Made by a program: the position numbers and the translations under genes
From: Phialophora verrucosa
Taxonomy: Eukaryota; Ascomycota; Eurotiomycetes; Chaetothyriales; Herpotrichiellaceae
Length of the DNA stretch: 64,000 nt
Assembly (NCBI GenBank): GCA_002099365.1
Contig: MSED01000007.1
Span: 744,001 to 808,000, forward strand
Reading direction: 5' to 3'
Notes under the pieces: generated by a model
Told to the model about the DNA's origin: nothing
The model's input: only the letters and a program-made list of their open reading frames with translations
Databases searched by the model: none
In this document: in pieces, positions 11,810 to 24,000 of the stretch
Layout: each line of letters opens with the position of its first letter
Numbering within the stretch: the first letter of the stretch is position 1

Positions 11810-12787
11810 CTAGGAGAAATCTTCCTCCTCCTTCTCAATGGCGTTCTTGACCCGCAGGAATAATGTCGTCTTCCACTTATCCAACTTGCTCAGCTGGTCG
11901 AACTGGAGTAGTTTGTCGGTAAAGGCCTCTTGGTCGCCCTCTTCCACACAGCCCACCAGGTCCGTGAGCAGCATGTTCTCCCGCGTGCCGGCGAAGCTGC
12001 CGTCCAGTTCCCGGTAATTCTCCAGCGCCCGCTTCGTGGCCACCTGGTCGCCTGCCGCGAGATAGCAGATGCCTGCCTTGAGGAAGTAGTCCTTGACGGA
12101 CCAGCGCATGAGGTTGTTGTTCAGGCTGGATTTTGCGACCGCCTCGAGTTTCTGGATCGCGTTCTGGTAGTCGCCTTCCAGGGCCGCCAGGTCCGCGACC
12201 TTCAGGTATAGTTTATTGGCCAGGGCTTCGGCGTTGTCGGACTCGTACCACTGCGCGGCCGTGTCGTAGGCCTCGAGCGCCTTCTTCTGGTCGCCGATCT
12301 CCATTTCGTATACTTCGGCGAGGTTTTGCTGGTGCGTGGCGGCGCGCCGGAAGTTGCCTTTGGTCGTGTAGTGCTGGATTGCCGTCGCGAGGACGCGGGC
12401 CGCGTCTTGAGGAGAGTCCTTTCTGTAGACTTTGAACGCTTCAGTGAGCGTGTTGGCCATGTCGTCGGGTTCATTGAGTTTGGACTGTTGGATCGATGCT
12501 GCTTTTTCGAAAGCCTTGCCGGCTTCGAGGTCTGGTTGTAACGACGCAGTGGTTAGTGTATCTGCGTCTGTCTATCTTGTCCGCGGAGGTAATTGTATGG
12601 GATGTAACGGGGTAGGCATAGGGCGCTTACTCTGCTTGTGTACCCGGAAAGCATTCGCGGCTTGTGTGTATAGATCTGCGGCGTTCTCCCATTTCTCGCC
12701 GCGGCCGCCGAAGAGACTGAAGCCGCCAGTTGCGCCTTGAGCTGCCTTGTCGGCTTTTTGTAACAGTGCTCGGGGGTCTTGAGCCAT
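11810..12787 (-). CDS. sec17: Alpha-SNAP vesicle fusion factor
   Basis: Alpha-SNAP recruits the AAA ATPase NSF/Sec18 to cis-SNARE complexes for disassembly after membrane fusion. Exons 12787-12631 and 12531-11810 join in phase (..VHKQ-NLEAGKAFEKAA..) to give 292 residues, the same length as yeast Sec17. The sequence shows the family's helical hairpin repeats, for example the QQNLAEVYEMEIGD and KAGICYLAAGDQVATKRAL regions, the N-terminal hydrophobic loop (GGFSLFGGRGEKWENAADLY) and the acidic C-terminal end that contacts Sec18 (KNAIEKEEEDFS). It is divergent from the GatC-like gene, with 371 bp between the two starts. Confidence 0.96.
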
Positions 12788-13158
12788 GGTGGGAGGGAAG
12801 TGAACGGGAGATGAGGAGGGGATCGAGTCGAATGAGTGGAAACGTCTTGAGGAGTGGTCAATGTCCCCTTGGCTGTGGGGGATGGCTAGCCTATGTAGAC
12901 AGAGGCAAGGGTCGAGGTTGGAGTGCTATCTGGGTTGATTGATTGTTAAATTGATGGATCGAGTTATGTCTCTCCCCGACTGAGGACTGCAGGCTGGGGG
13001 ATGCCAGGAAGCCCCCGCCAGAGTGGTGGAAGCCTACCGGATCGACGTCACCATGCCGCTTTAAGAATATCTCAACCTTCCCTCTGCACGACAGCTCCCT
13101 GCCCACGGTAGGGCAAGACCAACAGGGTCCAAGATAGTCCTACAGCGGGACGTGTACA
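12788..13158. promoter_or_regulatory. Shared promoter region of sec17 and the GatC-like gene
   Basis: 371 bp between two divergent start codons, so both promoters must lie here or overlap the leaders. No specific factor site could be assigned. Confidence 0.5.
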
Positions 13159-13971
13159 ATGCCTCGTCTGCCTCGCCAGACATTCAGCATTCGTACAGCT
13201 CTCTCCGGGCCCATAACCAGCCCGTCCCGAGAAAAAGAACTCCGCCTAGTCAAGAAAATCGACCTCTCCCCCGACATCGAATCCCTCCTCGAGACTCCAA
13301 CCTGGTCTGTGGCTTCATTGTTACCACCGGGCCCAAGCCGACGTGAAGAACCTGACGGCTCGGTCCTGTACTCATGGCGACGATCAACCCCAGCGTATGA
13401 AGCGGAAGCGGAAGCCGAAGAAGAGATCTCGAGGGACAAACTGCACCACCTACTGAAGCTCTCCGCGCTGCCGTTGCCCAAGTCGAGAGCAGAAGAAAAC
13501 GAAATGCTGCATGATCTTCGTGATCAAGTGCACTTTGTCAAGGAGATCCAAAAGGTAGACACCACCGGTGTACAACCGCTCGTGGCGATTCGAGATGAGA
13601 CCTCCGAGCACAGGCGAGAACAAACAATCACACGGGAGAAACTGGCCGAATACTTGGCTCTGGAAGAGAAGACAGGCAAGAACGGCACGATCCGGCGGAG
13701 AAGAGACACCTATCAAGTCACGAGTTTCTCACCGGATAGCCAGCCATGGAGGGAAGATCCGATCGAATGGTCCAAAGTGGAGGATCCCTGGGCCACGGGA
13801 GAAGGCGCCGAGACTAGAAGGATGGGAAGATTCTTCTTCGTGAAGAGAAGACGCGCTGGCCCCGTGGATGCAGGAAAGGACAAGAATACGAAGGATGAGC
13901 GAGAAGGCTGGACCACCAAGCGACTGGACCTTTCGGACAAGTCTTTTCGAAACACAGAACCACCAGAGTAA
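13159..13971 (+). CDS. GatC-like subunit of mitochondrial Glu-tRNA(Gln) amidotransferase
   Basis: It probably belongs to the mitochondrial GatCAB-type complex that converts Glu-tRNA(Gln) into Gln-tRNA(Gln). The 270-residue frame has a basic N-terminus (MPRLPRQTFSIRTALSG) suitable for mitochondrial import. Residues about 88-145 match the GatC pattern: a KL..L.KLSALPLP element, an acidic helix (LHDLRDQVHFVKEIQKVDT) and the VDTTGVQPL turn. Fungal GatC-like proteins (Gta3 family) carry longer C-terminal extensions than bacterial GatC, which fits the charged tail here. It appears to be a single exon. The family call rests on the GatC pattern only. Confidence 0.78.
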   Translation: MPRLPRQTFSIRTALSGPITSPSREKELRLVKKIDLSPDIESLLETPTWSVASLLPPGPSRREEPDGSVLYSWRRSTPAYEAEAEAEEEISRDKLHHLLKLSALPLPKSRAEENEMLHDLRDQVHFVKEIQKVDTTGVQPLVAIRDETSEHRREQTITREKLAEYLALEEKTGKNGTIRRRRDTYQVTSFSPDSQPWREDPIEWSKVEDPWATGEGAETRRMGRFFFVKRRRAGPVDAGKDKNTKDEREGWTTKRLDLSDKSFRNTEPPE

Positions 13972-15212
13972 TCTCGCCTAGACAAATCAGCATCTGGTTT
14001 CGAAGAAGTCAGCAAGGCTTCCCGCGTACTCGGGCGCCAGTTGGACGACCTTAACTTCACCTTCACCTTCACCTTCCAATCCTCGGCGGTAGTCATACAC
14101 TCGCACACGAACAGAGCACCACCAGCGCCGTGCAAAGTAAATCGAGTGCGAAAAAGCCGACAAAAAGAACACGGACTCAGGGTTGAGTCTGTGAGAAAAC
14201 CGGGCAGAACCGATTTTGCTTTTTTCTGGTTTTTGTGTCATTCGGCCGGGAGAGAACCGTCGACTCCCTCATGTCTACCTAGATGTTTTTGTATCCACTG
14301 CCACCATAACCACAAGGTATGAATGGTGACTTTTGTCTGAGAAGAAGAACTAAGACCAACCCCCAACCACAACAACAAGCCGACAATATCTTGTAAGATA
14401 TCGATCCACCTATTTTTGTTCTTGCAGGGAGCCAACCGCTCAATCTCTCCGGCCGAATGGCAGCAGAGTTTTGGCGGTCGAAAAATATCTCCTCAGAATT
14501 AAGAAAATGGGCGGTGATTGGTCGATATCCGGTCTCTTCACTGTGCCGAGCACGTGGACGACGGTGAAGGCGAAGGTGAATGTATCGAACGCGGCAAGAA
14601 AAGACTGGCGTATCGGAAGGGTATATTCCCTCTCTGTCTCTTGCTCATGGAGTTCTCCTCTCCCGCGGGGAAGCCAACTGAGGATCCATCACCACGTCTA
14701 CGCCAGACAGATCTCCAGTGCCTGTTGCCTGGCCAGTGTCGAAAAATGATCGAGGAAACCATTATGCAACACACCAAGGTGTTGGTGCGAAGGAAGCTAC
14801 AAGCTAGGACTTGGATCGGTTCTGCACTGTCTGCAACGACAGTGCCTGACAAATGCGATCCAAGCGAAGCGATTGAACGCTACCTTCATCCCAGGCAGAC
14901 CGGGCGGATGTGACTATCGTGCCGTCGAACCATAGGTAATCATAACGGGTGTGTACTCTGTACATACACTTGTTTGTGGGTGATATGGTAAGGTGAGGAC
15001 GGAGTAGATGAGCTGGATGTAGGGGATGGAAAGAGAAATGCGTGCAATCAGACTCGACGGCTGTGCATACAGTATATGCATTAGATTGCATGCCTTCGTG
15101 CGTGCGTGAGTGTATGCACGATGGTTTCTATGTGGATGTATGTCCGGAAGAAAATAAAATACATTCCTACCATTTGTAGGCAATTCTTACCCAGCGGGCG
15201 ACTCCATTCCCA
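13972..15212. other. Intergenic between convergent GatC-like and phosphate transporter genes
   Basis: 1.24 kb. Several short open frames occur, but none has recognisable motifs or consistent splice sites. A short CTTCAC repeat is present near 14055-14080. Nothing else is seen. Confidence 0.4.
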
Positions 15213-17935
15213 TTAAAGGCCAGCCGCCATCATCAATCCATATCCCACGGTGATGACAATCGCAAAGGTAATGATCGACGAAGGCACGCCCCTTGTCAAA
15301 AAGTGCTTGACACGCAGATACCGTACGCCCGTCTCGGGGACTTCCATCATGATCGCGGCTGTGAGTGGCACGAGAGAGGGTTAGTAAAAATGCGGATTCG
15401 ACCAAGGTTCGCAGAGAATTCGCGAGGAAAGAGACAGGCACAAACACAGTCGACAACAAGAAAAGGAGTCCACTCACTCATATTGGGAAATCCACTCGTC
15501 GGCAACCCCATGGCGGCGCTGCACATCAAGGCCGCGCCCATGACCAGCAAATTTGGATGCGGCTCCTTCATGCCCTGGCCGACCTGCTGCACCAAGGGCA
15601 AGATAATCAACGCGGCAACTGTATGGGAGATGAACGTGGCGACCACGAGGACCAAAGCCGCGAACACAACCAGGACGCCATAGACGGACAGGTCGTCGAC
15701 CTGTTCGGTGATGGAGCGGGCGATCGTGTGCAAGAGGCCGGAGGAAGACACGGCACGACCGAGCGATAACCCGCCCGCCGCGAGGATGATGATGGTCCAC
15801 AAGAAGTTGTTGAAGTCTTCTTTCGTGAGGATGCCCGTGCCGAAGAAGAGAACCAGAGGAATGATGGCGATGACGCCCATGTCTCCAAACACACTCTCCA
15901 ATTGGTGGCTCGTACACCACAGGACGATGGTGACCAAGGTGACGAAGATGATGAAGTATTGCACCCCGTTCAGTTTGTCTTTCATGGGGCGGATAGGGAC
16001 GATGGTCGTGCCCTTGCCGGGCTTGAAGGTGACGAGCAACAGCAGCCAGATGAAGACGATGCTCAAGATGCAGACCGGGAGGGCGATGAAGAACCACACC
16101 CCCCAACTCGGCGCGGGCTTCATGTTCTGCAGGGCGATGATGTTCTGTGGACTGGCGATCGGGGAGGCTGCTCCGCCGATATTGCTCGCTAGTGCGATCC
16201 CCAGTATCAGCGCCTTGGACATGTTGCTGTCGCTGGGCAGGTTGCGCAACATCGGTTGGATGATGCTGAAACACAGCACCGGGGCCGCGACGTTGGAGAT
16301 CCACATGCTCAGAAACATGCCCACGAACATGTTGGTGATCAGCACGTTGCGGGCCTTGGTGCCGGCCTTGCTGAGCACAAAAGTAGCCATCATCTTGGCA
16401 ATATGGTATTTCGACAAGGCGGCCGCGATGGTGAATCCTCCCAACAGGAGCATGATCACCGGCGTCCACATTGCCGCGAACACGGCCTTTGTCGCCGCCT
16501 TCGAGTCCAGTCGTTGGTGGGGTTTCTCATCCGAACGCATGATTCGGAGGACGACCACAAGGAAGGGGATGAGCAGAGAGGTGACGAACAGTGGTATCAC
16601 TTCCGTCGCCCAAAGGAGCGAGACGAAGACCAACATGGCCAGACAGTTTTGCTGTTCGGGCTTCTTCATAATCGGGACGTACAGCAAGGCCAGAAATACC
16701 GCGAGGATGCCGACTAAAGTGAACAGCGTGCCGCTGAACAGCCACTTTGGACAAAGATAGCGGCCTACCGGAGTGACGAATTCCTTGGTGTCGACGGCTT
16801 CGTGGTCGCCCTGCAATCGAGCTTTGGAGGGATCTTGAACCCCGCCCAGGAGAGTCTGCCTGATACCGAAGTTGGCCGCTTGAGCTTTCCGCTCGATGCC
16901 GATCATCTCGCGCCACACGGTGTTTCTTTCCCAGACGACGTGTTCACGCAGATGGAGACGCAATTCTCTCCTCGCCATGGCTTGGTCGCCTTTCGTGACA
17001 ATGTCGGCGTACAACTGCTCGACCTTGGCGATGTTCTCATCCAGATGGACCGTGGTTTTCTCTTGGAAGGGATATGACGGGTTGACCGACTTCTCCATGT
17101 AGTTCTTCCGGATGTCGCGATTGCAGACCTTGTCATACTTCTTCGCGGCCTTCTTGAAGCCCGTCTGGTTGAGCTGGATGAACGACTTCAACTCACAAAG
17201 CGAGACGTACAGGCTGATTATCCGCTTCTTCAGGTAGATGCCCGAGTCGTACAGTGATGATAACTGACCAGGGTCCGATGCCTCCAGTTCCATAGCGAGA
17301 CTCGGCCTCCTCCTCATGAACGTGGGTGAGTCAGGAGATCTCAGGTCCTCGCGGGAGTCAGCCATGGCCGAACGGGTCGATGCCTCGCCGTCCCAGGTGG
17401 ATTTACTCCTCGGCCTCCCCGTCAAAGGCGCCTTCTTCTTTATCATGGCGGCGCTGTCTTCGGCGTCACTATCGCTGTCGTCGCCCTCGGGCTCCTCGAT
17501 GCTGATGCTCATAGTCGAGGTTCTCCGTTTCCGCCGAAAGGGGACGTTGAAAATACTCGACGAGCGCTGGACTTTCCTTCGATTCTCCGTCTCGACCACG
17601 GCGTCCATGTCCAGATCTTGCGTCTCGGCTTTGTAGTTCTCCGCATCCTTCAACAGGTGATCCAGTTCGCCAAAGATCTCCAGCTCTTTTAACCGATAAA
17701 ACGAGCAGACCTTGTCCAGCTCCGAGTCCAGCATGCGCTTGAACGTGGTGTCCGGGTCGAGAGATCCGCCCAGCAAAGCCGTGTTCTCCTCATCTTCCTG
17801 TGTCTCCCCATCGCCCGGTGGTCTGTTGATTTGCTTCTCGAGGGTGTAGATGAGCTTCTTGAGATTGCTATAGGCGATGTAGTGGCTGCTCCAGTCCGGA
17901 ACGGCGTTGAACTGTATGCTGTGTGAGAACTTCAT
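15213..17935 (-). CDS. SPX-domain low-affinity phosphate transporter (Pho87/90/91 type)
   Basis: It moves inorganic phosphate across the plasma or vacuolar membrane and is regulated by its SPX inositol-pyrophosphate sensor. Exons 17935-15478 and 15358-15213 join in phase (..GFPNM-TAIMMEVPETG..), giving 867 residues. The N-terminal SPX domain begins MKFSHSIQFNAVPDWSSHYI and includes the basic lysine cluster KKYDKVCNRDIRKNY. About a dozen hydrophobic segments follow, with the divalent-anion symporter pattern (SNIGGAASPIASPQNII and the second repeat ..AALMCSAAMGLPTSGFPN). The frame is open upstream to 18133, adding 66 residues, but SPX proteins of this family normally start at MKFSHS, so 17935 is preferred. 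Whether it is the plasma-membrane or the vacuolar paralogue is not clear from the sequence. Confidence 0.93.
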
Positions 17936-18728
17936 GGCTTCGTCCCGATCGGCGAGCTGTTCGAGCTTGAGGAGTCGTTTTTCGAGGCGTCTTGCTGCGT
18001 GCGGGTGCTTGCCACGGCCGTTGAGGGGCTGGAGCTCGATCGAGGAGCCGCCAGCTGCGGTATTGGGGGGTTCGGATGTAGAGTTAGAGGAATGGTCTTG
18101 ACCGGCTGGATAGCGAGGCTGCAGCCCGCGCATTCGACATGGATGGACGTTGTGTTTGCTTTTTACCAGCAGCAGGGAACACGGAAATGTGCAAGGCCTT
18201 TTACCTCTAGTCAGGTGGAGAGGGCTGCTCAGTAAACGAATTGGGTTGCTGTAGGGTTCGCACTTTGCAGGAAAGGCATGATGTTCACGCGAAGCTGATC
18301 AGTCGTGGGGGGAATTTTACGAATTTACAAGGGGCCTTAGTGGGATCTGAGTCAGGCTCCAGGCGGGCATCAGATTCACCACAACAGGCGCCCCCATTAG
18401 CGAGCCTGAGGAAGCTCGAATCAGCGGGAAGGGCATCTTGGTTCTGGTCGCTGGCAATATTGCGGGGAGCGTGCAAAATCCCGGACGGTTCATTCGCTGC
18501 ACCAGACTTTCGTGGCCGGCACAAGGAATTGGCATTTCCGCCTATCGCAGTGCAAAGCAATTCCAGGCGACGAGGTGCAGCCACGTTGTGGTGCAACCCT
18601 CCGCCTCCCTCGAAGCGTCGACGTGTCCGCGGCGATCACCACTGAACATGAAATAGCGTCGTGGCACCGTCTGGAGGACTCTCACGACCGCCGCTCCCGA
18701 GTCTCTTCCTTCCCTTTGCCTCCCTATC
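17936..18728. other. Intergenic: phosphate transporter promoter and esterase 3' flank
   Basis: Includes the optional 5' extension of the phosphate transporter frame (to 18133), then about 600 bp with no recognisable gene. No clear PHO-type CACGTG site was seen near the start. Confidence 0.4.
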
Positions 18729-20328
18729 CTACTTCACCCTCGCCAGAATCCACTTGTTGATGAACTGCTCCGAGGCATAGTCCTCCTTCCAGCCGAACAT
18801 CTTATCCATGACAATGGCATCATGCGCCTCTCCTGGCGCTTCAAGGTATTCGACCTGAGGGTTATGGACCTGGTACATCACTGTCAACTCGAGGCCTGAG
18901 AGCAGACTTTGTGCCGGACGCTTTGCCGATTGCTGCTCACCTTGATGTTTTCAGCCAGCGCTCGAATATCATCCCTCAGGACCTCATTCCCGCCCGCGGT
19001 GATGGCAACGTTATCCACCTTCAAGCCTATCCACCAATCTGCAGGCGCTTCGGCAGTTTGGCTCCAGTTGTCATTGGGCGTTTTGCCCATGAAGTTGTTG
19101 GACCATATTCTGACAGTCGCCGGGTCGAGCGCGTCCTTCTTATGGTTACTCTTCCAGGACGCTCTTTCTTGGGTGAAGGAGACCCAAGGAGAGACGAGGA
19201 GCGCCCCTACTAGATTGCTGGACAGGTTGATAGCCGGCACGCTGGGATGTGCATGAGTCAAGTGGGCGATGAGTGCTGCGGCGAGGTTTCCTCCGGCGGA
19301 ATCCCCGCCAAAGAGAATCTAGAGCACACAGGTCAATTCTTCCGTTCCAGTTGCCTACTGGAGCCCGGGAAAGGTAAGCAATCACCTGGGAAGGCTGCAG
19401 GCCGGAGTTCAGCAGGTATCGAATCGAGGCCACCGCCTGCTTGAGCTGTAAAGGAAAGACACCCTGGGGAGCCAGTTCTGTACAGGACTTTGATATCAGC
19501 CACAAATCGCCATTCTACTTTCGTCGCTCATTGATATTTCAAATGATTCTTCTCACTTACCGTACTCGAGAACCATGACCCTCAGCTCCGCGCCACTCTT
19601 CCTGACTAGCTCGATCAAATCCCCTAACATGGTCCAGTGCAGGTCCGCCGCTGGGAAGTTATACCCGCCGCCTGTAGAATTCGAATTAGACTCAGTCTCT
19701 TCCTTGGTGAAGGAAAGGATGCCGCGTACCGTGAAACCAAACCAGCGTCGTCTTCGCGGTCTCTGGGCCCAAAAAGCATCCACTCGCACCATCGTCGAGC
19801 TCCACAATCTCGGGCTTGAATTTCTGCTTCTTCGCAAACGTCATATACCCTTCCGAGGTGGTCGGTTGGATGGCCCTTCGCCGTATTATGTGAGCACGAA
19901 ACAAGGGAGGGAAGATGTCGGACTGAATCGTGTTCCCTCTATAGCAGTGAATCAGGGTGGGAGACTCACTGGAACTGCCTGACTGTCAATGATGAAATCG
20001 CACTCCTCATCGTGCTGTACAAGACATGCCGCTTGTACTCCTTCGGGCAGTCGTCGCCCCTCGACCAGCCGGTCAGGGCTGTGTATGTCAACGTGCCCAC
20101 TGCTCATATGAAAGCAAGGACACAGTTAGAACGGCTTGTACTAATTTGAAAGGCCGGGTCTCAGGGGAGAAGACGGAGAAGAGGAAGCGGTAGGCGCAGC
20201 GGGAACAGTAGATGCAGCCCGAGAAGGTTACGGTGTGTATGTCGAGAATGAGAATACGTACGGCCTTTCGTCATGGCGACGAGCAAAGAGATGTAATCCC
20301 CCGCCGAGAGCTGTGGCCTTTCCTTCAT
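18729..20328 (-). CDS. HSL-family alpha/beta hydrolase (esterase), seven exons
   Basis: A serine esterase/lipase of the hormone-sensitive-lipase group; the physiological ester is unknown. The rebuilt exons are 20328-20262, 20099-19970, 19938-19730, 19671-19561, 19477-19386, 19318-18941 and 18887-18729, totalling 381 residues. Joined motifs support the model: the oxyanion-hole HGGGY arises across one junction (LVWFHG-GGYNFPAADLHW), LEYELAPQ across the next, and the nucleophile elbow GGDSAGG follows the fifth intron. A candidate catalytic Asp is in GGNEVLRDD and the His in PGEAHD. The N-terminal part resembles the cap region of membrane-associated HSL proteins. One intron (19939-19969) would be only 31 nt, so that junction needs checking. 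The last acceptor is placed at CTCGAG because the nearer ACAG gives a stop. Confidence 0.82.
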
Positions 20329-21099
20329 TTTGCCGTTGATCTGGAATCAACCAGTCTCAATGGGTGATGTAGATTGTTCAATTCAGGTATGTACTGAATT
20401 TGTGTCAATTCGACCGACGTGCCGGAGATACGGAGGTCAGTCGATTACTGTTTTGCCCGCAGAGCAAGAGTAGCACAGTTGACACTTCGCAGCGGATGTC
20501 GAGGTCCTGATATGTACTCCGTACATATGCTTGTTTCGGCCTGCAGAATCTCGTATAACCCGCTCGAGCGCGCTGACTGCCCGCTTGATCGTCGGGTTTT
20601 GACCATGATTCCCTTATCAGGCTACTGCGAGGTGGAGGTCTGCTCCCAAGGATCGCAACCGAGAAGGAATGTCAGCCCCCTACAGCGCGGGGATTGATAC
20701 GAATTTACCGTTTGCATCTTAGTAAGGTAGGCTTCGTGACTGAATGGAAACGCTGGAGGCTGCAATTTGTCGGGGCAACCATGACAAGACAATCGACGCG
20801 GATGACCTGATGGCCCGCGTCCCGTTCAGGCACTGCGACACGCCTGGACAGTCAATGAGACATTGGGCTGACAAATGGAGAGCAGATATGCAGGACGTCG
20901 AGAGGAATACCGAAAGGTCAATTCTATTCAAGGGTCGGTACCTCGTACATACTGATGCATCCATGCATGCATCATGCGTGGCAGAGGCTCGTCGCTTAGC
21001 GATTGCGCAGTCTCCTGTTGCCTGCTTGCTCGCATAAGCCTGGCTCAAAATCTACTGTATCCGTTCTCACGGAGAATCCTCGCCCACTTGGCACTTCTC
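20329..21099. other. Intergenic: esterase promoter and hul5 3' flank
   Basis: 771 bp between two minus-strand genes. It holds an inverted repeat at 20510-20528 (ATATGTAC, 3-nt spacer, GTACATAT) and a GCATCCATGCATGCATC-like stretch near 20956. No gene is supported. Confidence 0.45.
20510..20528. repeat. Inverted repeat with TACTCCGTA core
   Basis: Eight-base perfect arms around a TCC spacer, upstream of the esterase gene. Its core 9-mer recurs elsewhere in the window, always between genes. Confidence 0.7.
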
Positions 21100-24000
21100 T
21101 TAGGACAAGTCGAAACCCGCGCCCGAATTGACTGCATACAGAAGCTTCTCCTTCATCGTCTTGATGTCCCCGTACCTAGGCAACTTCAGCAGATTGACAC
21201 ACGTACTCGTGCTTGGCAGCCGCTCCTGGTCCTCGCTGGAATCGCGAATACTGAACTTCGGATTCAGGTGGCTGAAGCCCAACAACGGTGCACGTGGCGT
21301 GCTGGTGACGAATTTAAGGACTTTCCGCCTGTCGCTGTCGGACATATCCTGCAAAGCTTTCCAGAACAGTTGGACGGTAGGATGCTCCTGGCCGTCGTCG
21401 CCGATGACGTAGAGCCCGCCGTATTGTGTGTTGCGACGAAGGTCTGCGATGTCCAATTCAGTGTTGTCGCCACCAACGAGCTTTTGAAGTTCTTTCTGAT
21501 TGAACATGGCGAGCCACATAGGTTGAATGATCTGCCCGAGCCCTCTAAGGAATGCGTCCGTGACAGCCTTGGGCTGTTGTTGCAATCGGTACCTGACGAT
21601 TCGGTCGATATAGACTAGCCGATTCGTGTTTGTGACCGGCGTACTGGCGCCATTTGCGATCAATTCTGTCGTGACAGTTTGGTGCACCTCGTTATGTCGC
21701 TCGTCTTCAATGGTAATCGTGTCGGTGACTGTGAAGTCAAGACCAAAGTCATTCTCGACATCGCCAGGGTAGTTCTTCAGCTTCAATAGCCCTTGGTACA
21801 GTTCCTCGTCGAATTCTCGGAGGTCATTGATGGTTGCACGATAGGCAGATTCGTTTGAGCCAACAGTCGTGCCGCCAGTCAGAGCCCACTTGAGCAGGAA
21901 GAACCCAGCGAAGCTCACGTCAATCAGGATACCCTCGTACAGACATTTTCCGACGACTCTGCCGAGAAATTGGAACCGGCGCAGAAACTCAGCCATCGGA
22001 TAATCAAAGCCTTCGGTGCCCGGCTTCCGCCCAGCTCGCTTCAGATATTCTGCCGTCTCTTGGTAAATCAAAGGATTAGGATAGAGGTACCGTTGAGCAT
22101 TCTCCTTGAACATAGCCAGGCTGGCATCAGGATCGAACGCCTCGCTGGTGACGCTCATGAGGAACTCCTTCGTGACGCCCCCTCCGTCGATACCAGCCTC
22201 CGGGGCGCCGAACTTGTCGATAAACGTGATTTGGATCGGCTCTTTGAGTCCTTCACCAAGCCCGTAGAAAGCTTCATATGCGTCTTCGAAGACGCTCTCA
22301 CGCCGAATCTCTGCATGATGGCGGGAAACGATGTCGATGCCCCTAGGCCTGCCATCAGGTCCACGGCCTTGCGTGCCCGTTGCAACGGACATTCTCCACG
22401 TATCTGGATCGATTGCACCATCCCGCCGTCTGAGCTGATCTCGGTAGACAAATTCTCGGAAGATCTGGACTCTCGTCTCGAAGGGTATGAAGAAGGGTAG
22501 GTTGCGGAGGATTTCGAGACGTGGCGCAAGTGATTCCAGTTGTCTCTTCTTTCTGGCCTGTAACCGCTGCTTCTCTATGCGATCTGCCATTCTCGAAGCT
22601 CGACTTCGTGGTATATGCGAAGGCCGGATGCCGAACATGGTATTCAGCAGCATCTCACCTTGCAATGAGCCTGCCGACTCGTCCAACTCGGTGTCTTTGT
22701 CGAAGTCATCTTGCTGTTCCTCTACATTGTCGTCCTCCCCAAGTTCATGCCTTCGCTCTTCCTCGGCAACAACGGCCGGGATGAAACCAGCCATGCTTAC
22801 TTGGTTGGTCATGAGCCAATGGCCAGGGGGAACGAAGGAACGCCGGGAATCTCTTTCATGCAACATGCGTAAGAGGCCAGTGACTAAGCCCTTCAGATAG
22901 CCTTGCGACACGCCATTGCCAGTCAATGTCTGTTGTTTCTTTTCCGTTTGCCGGTTACTCGAGTTTGAAGAAGCGCCAAATAGCGCAGAGATGCCAACTT
23001 CCTCCTCATGCTCGTTGCTCTCGACCAGATCAGCGGCATTCCAGTACAGGACGAATGCCAAATTCTTCAGGAAGATTGTCATTTGAGCGACGTCGTCCAG
23101 TGGCAGTGACCCCTTTCGCGACAAAATGCTTATCGCAGAGGTTGTGGTGGCGCCAAAGGAATGCGACTTGTCGTAGGAGAAGAAATCTTCATCATCCATA
23201 AACTTGAGAACGAAAGTATAGAGCTCCAAGAACAACAAAGTTATCCGCCATTCGTCTCGCCATTGAGCTATCTCGGCTTTGGAGACCTGGGCTTGACCGA
23301 TCTGGTTGGTCGGAGGAGCAGCTTCTCGTAGCAACGACAGCACGTTTCTGTGGTCTCGTGTGATCTTCTTGAAGACGCCCGTTCCTCGTGCCGTGTTCCA
23401 GAAATATTGAATTGTCGAAACATCTGCATTGCCGACCGTCTTGACGGAGCCTCGGTATAGGGCCATCCGGATGTTCTGAGCTTGCGCCGGAAACGCCCTC
23501 AGCAAAGCAACGGCGAAGTTTGCCAGGCGCTTTGCAGACTGGAACTCGGCGTCCCTAGCGTCTTCGGTTGATGACTGTGGACCCATCTCATCGAGAACTG
23601 CTTGCAGATTGTCCTGCTGGGGTATCCTAGATATCATATCATGCACAAACGAGGGTAGAGGCGCCGCCGTGTTCTTGCTGTTGTCATCAGACATTAGTTG
23701 GTCGGCCTGCTCATAGCGTTCGGCGATCTCGTTGGCACAATCTCCCAGGAGCGCCGAGAGTGCCTCAATGTAAGCACGATCAGCAGAGCCTCTCTGGACT
23801 GCGTCGTGGAAGTATACGAGATATGCCAATTGCCATAATCTCTCCGGGATGGTCGAGGCATCGGTCTTCGTGGCATCCTCGTCCTCCAGTATCTTGGTTA
23901 TCGCGGTTGATAATTCGGTCACATCCACTGGGGTTGCAAGTCTCGCCAAAACTTCACTGTCATCGGCATATGAGGGTTGAGCCATCAATCTAGTGACAAA

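Noticed and set aside
15474..16760. Frames of about 330-350 codons on both strands within the phosphate transporter
   Set aside because: They overlap the transporter's membrane domain; the transporter frame alone carries family motifs.
20510..20528. Terminal inverted repeat of a transposon
   Set aside because: No partner repeat, no target-site duplication and no transposase frame nearby; kept only as a short palindrome.
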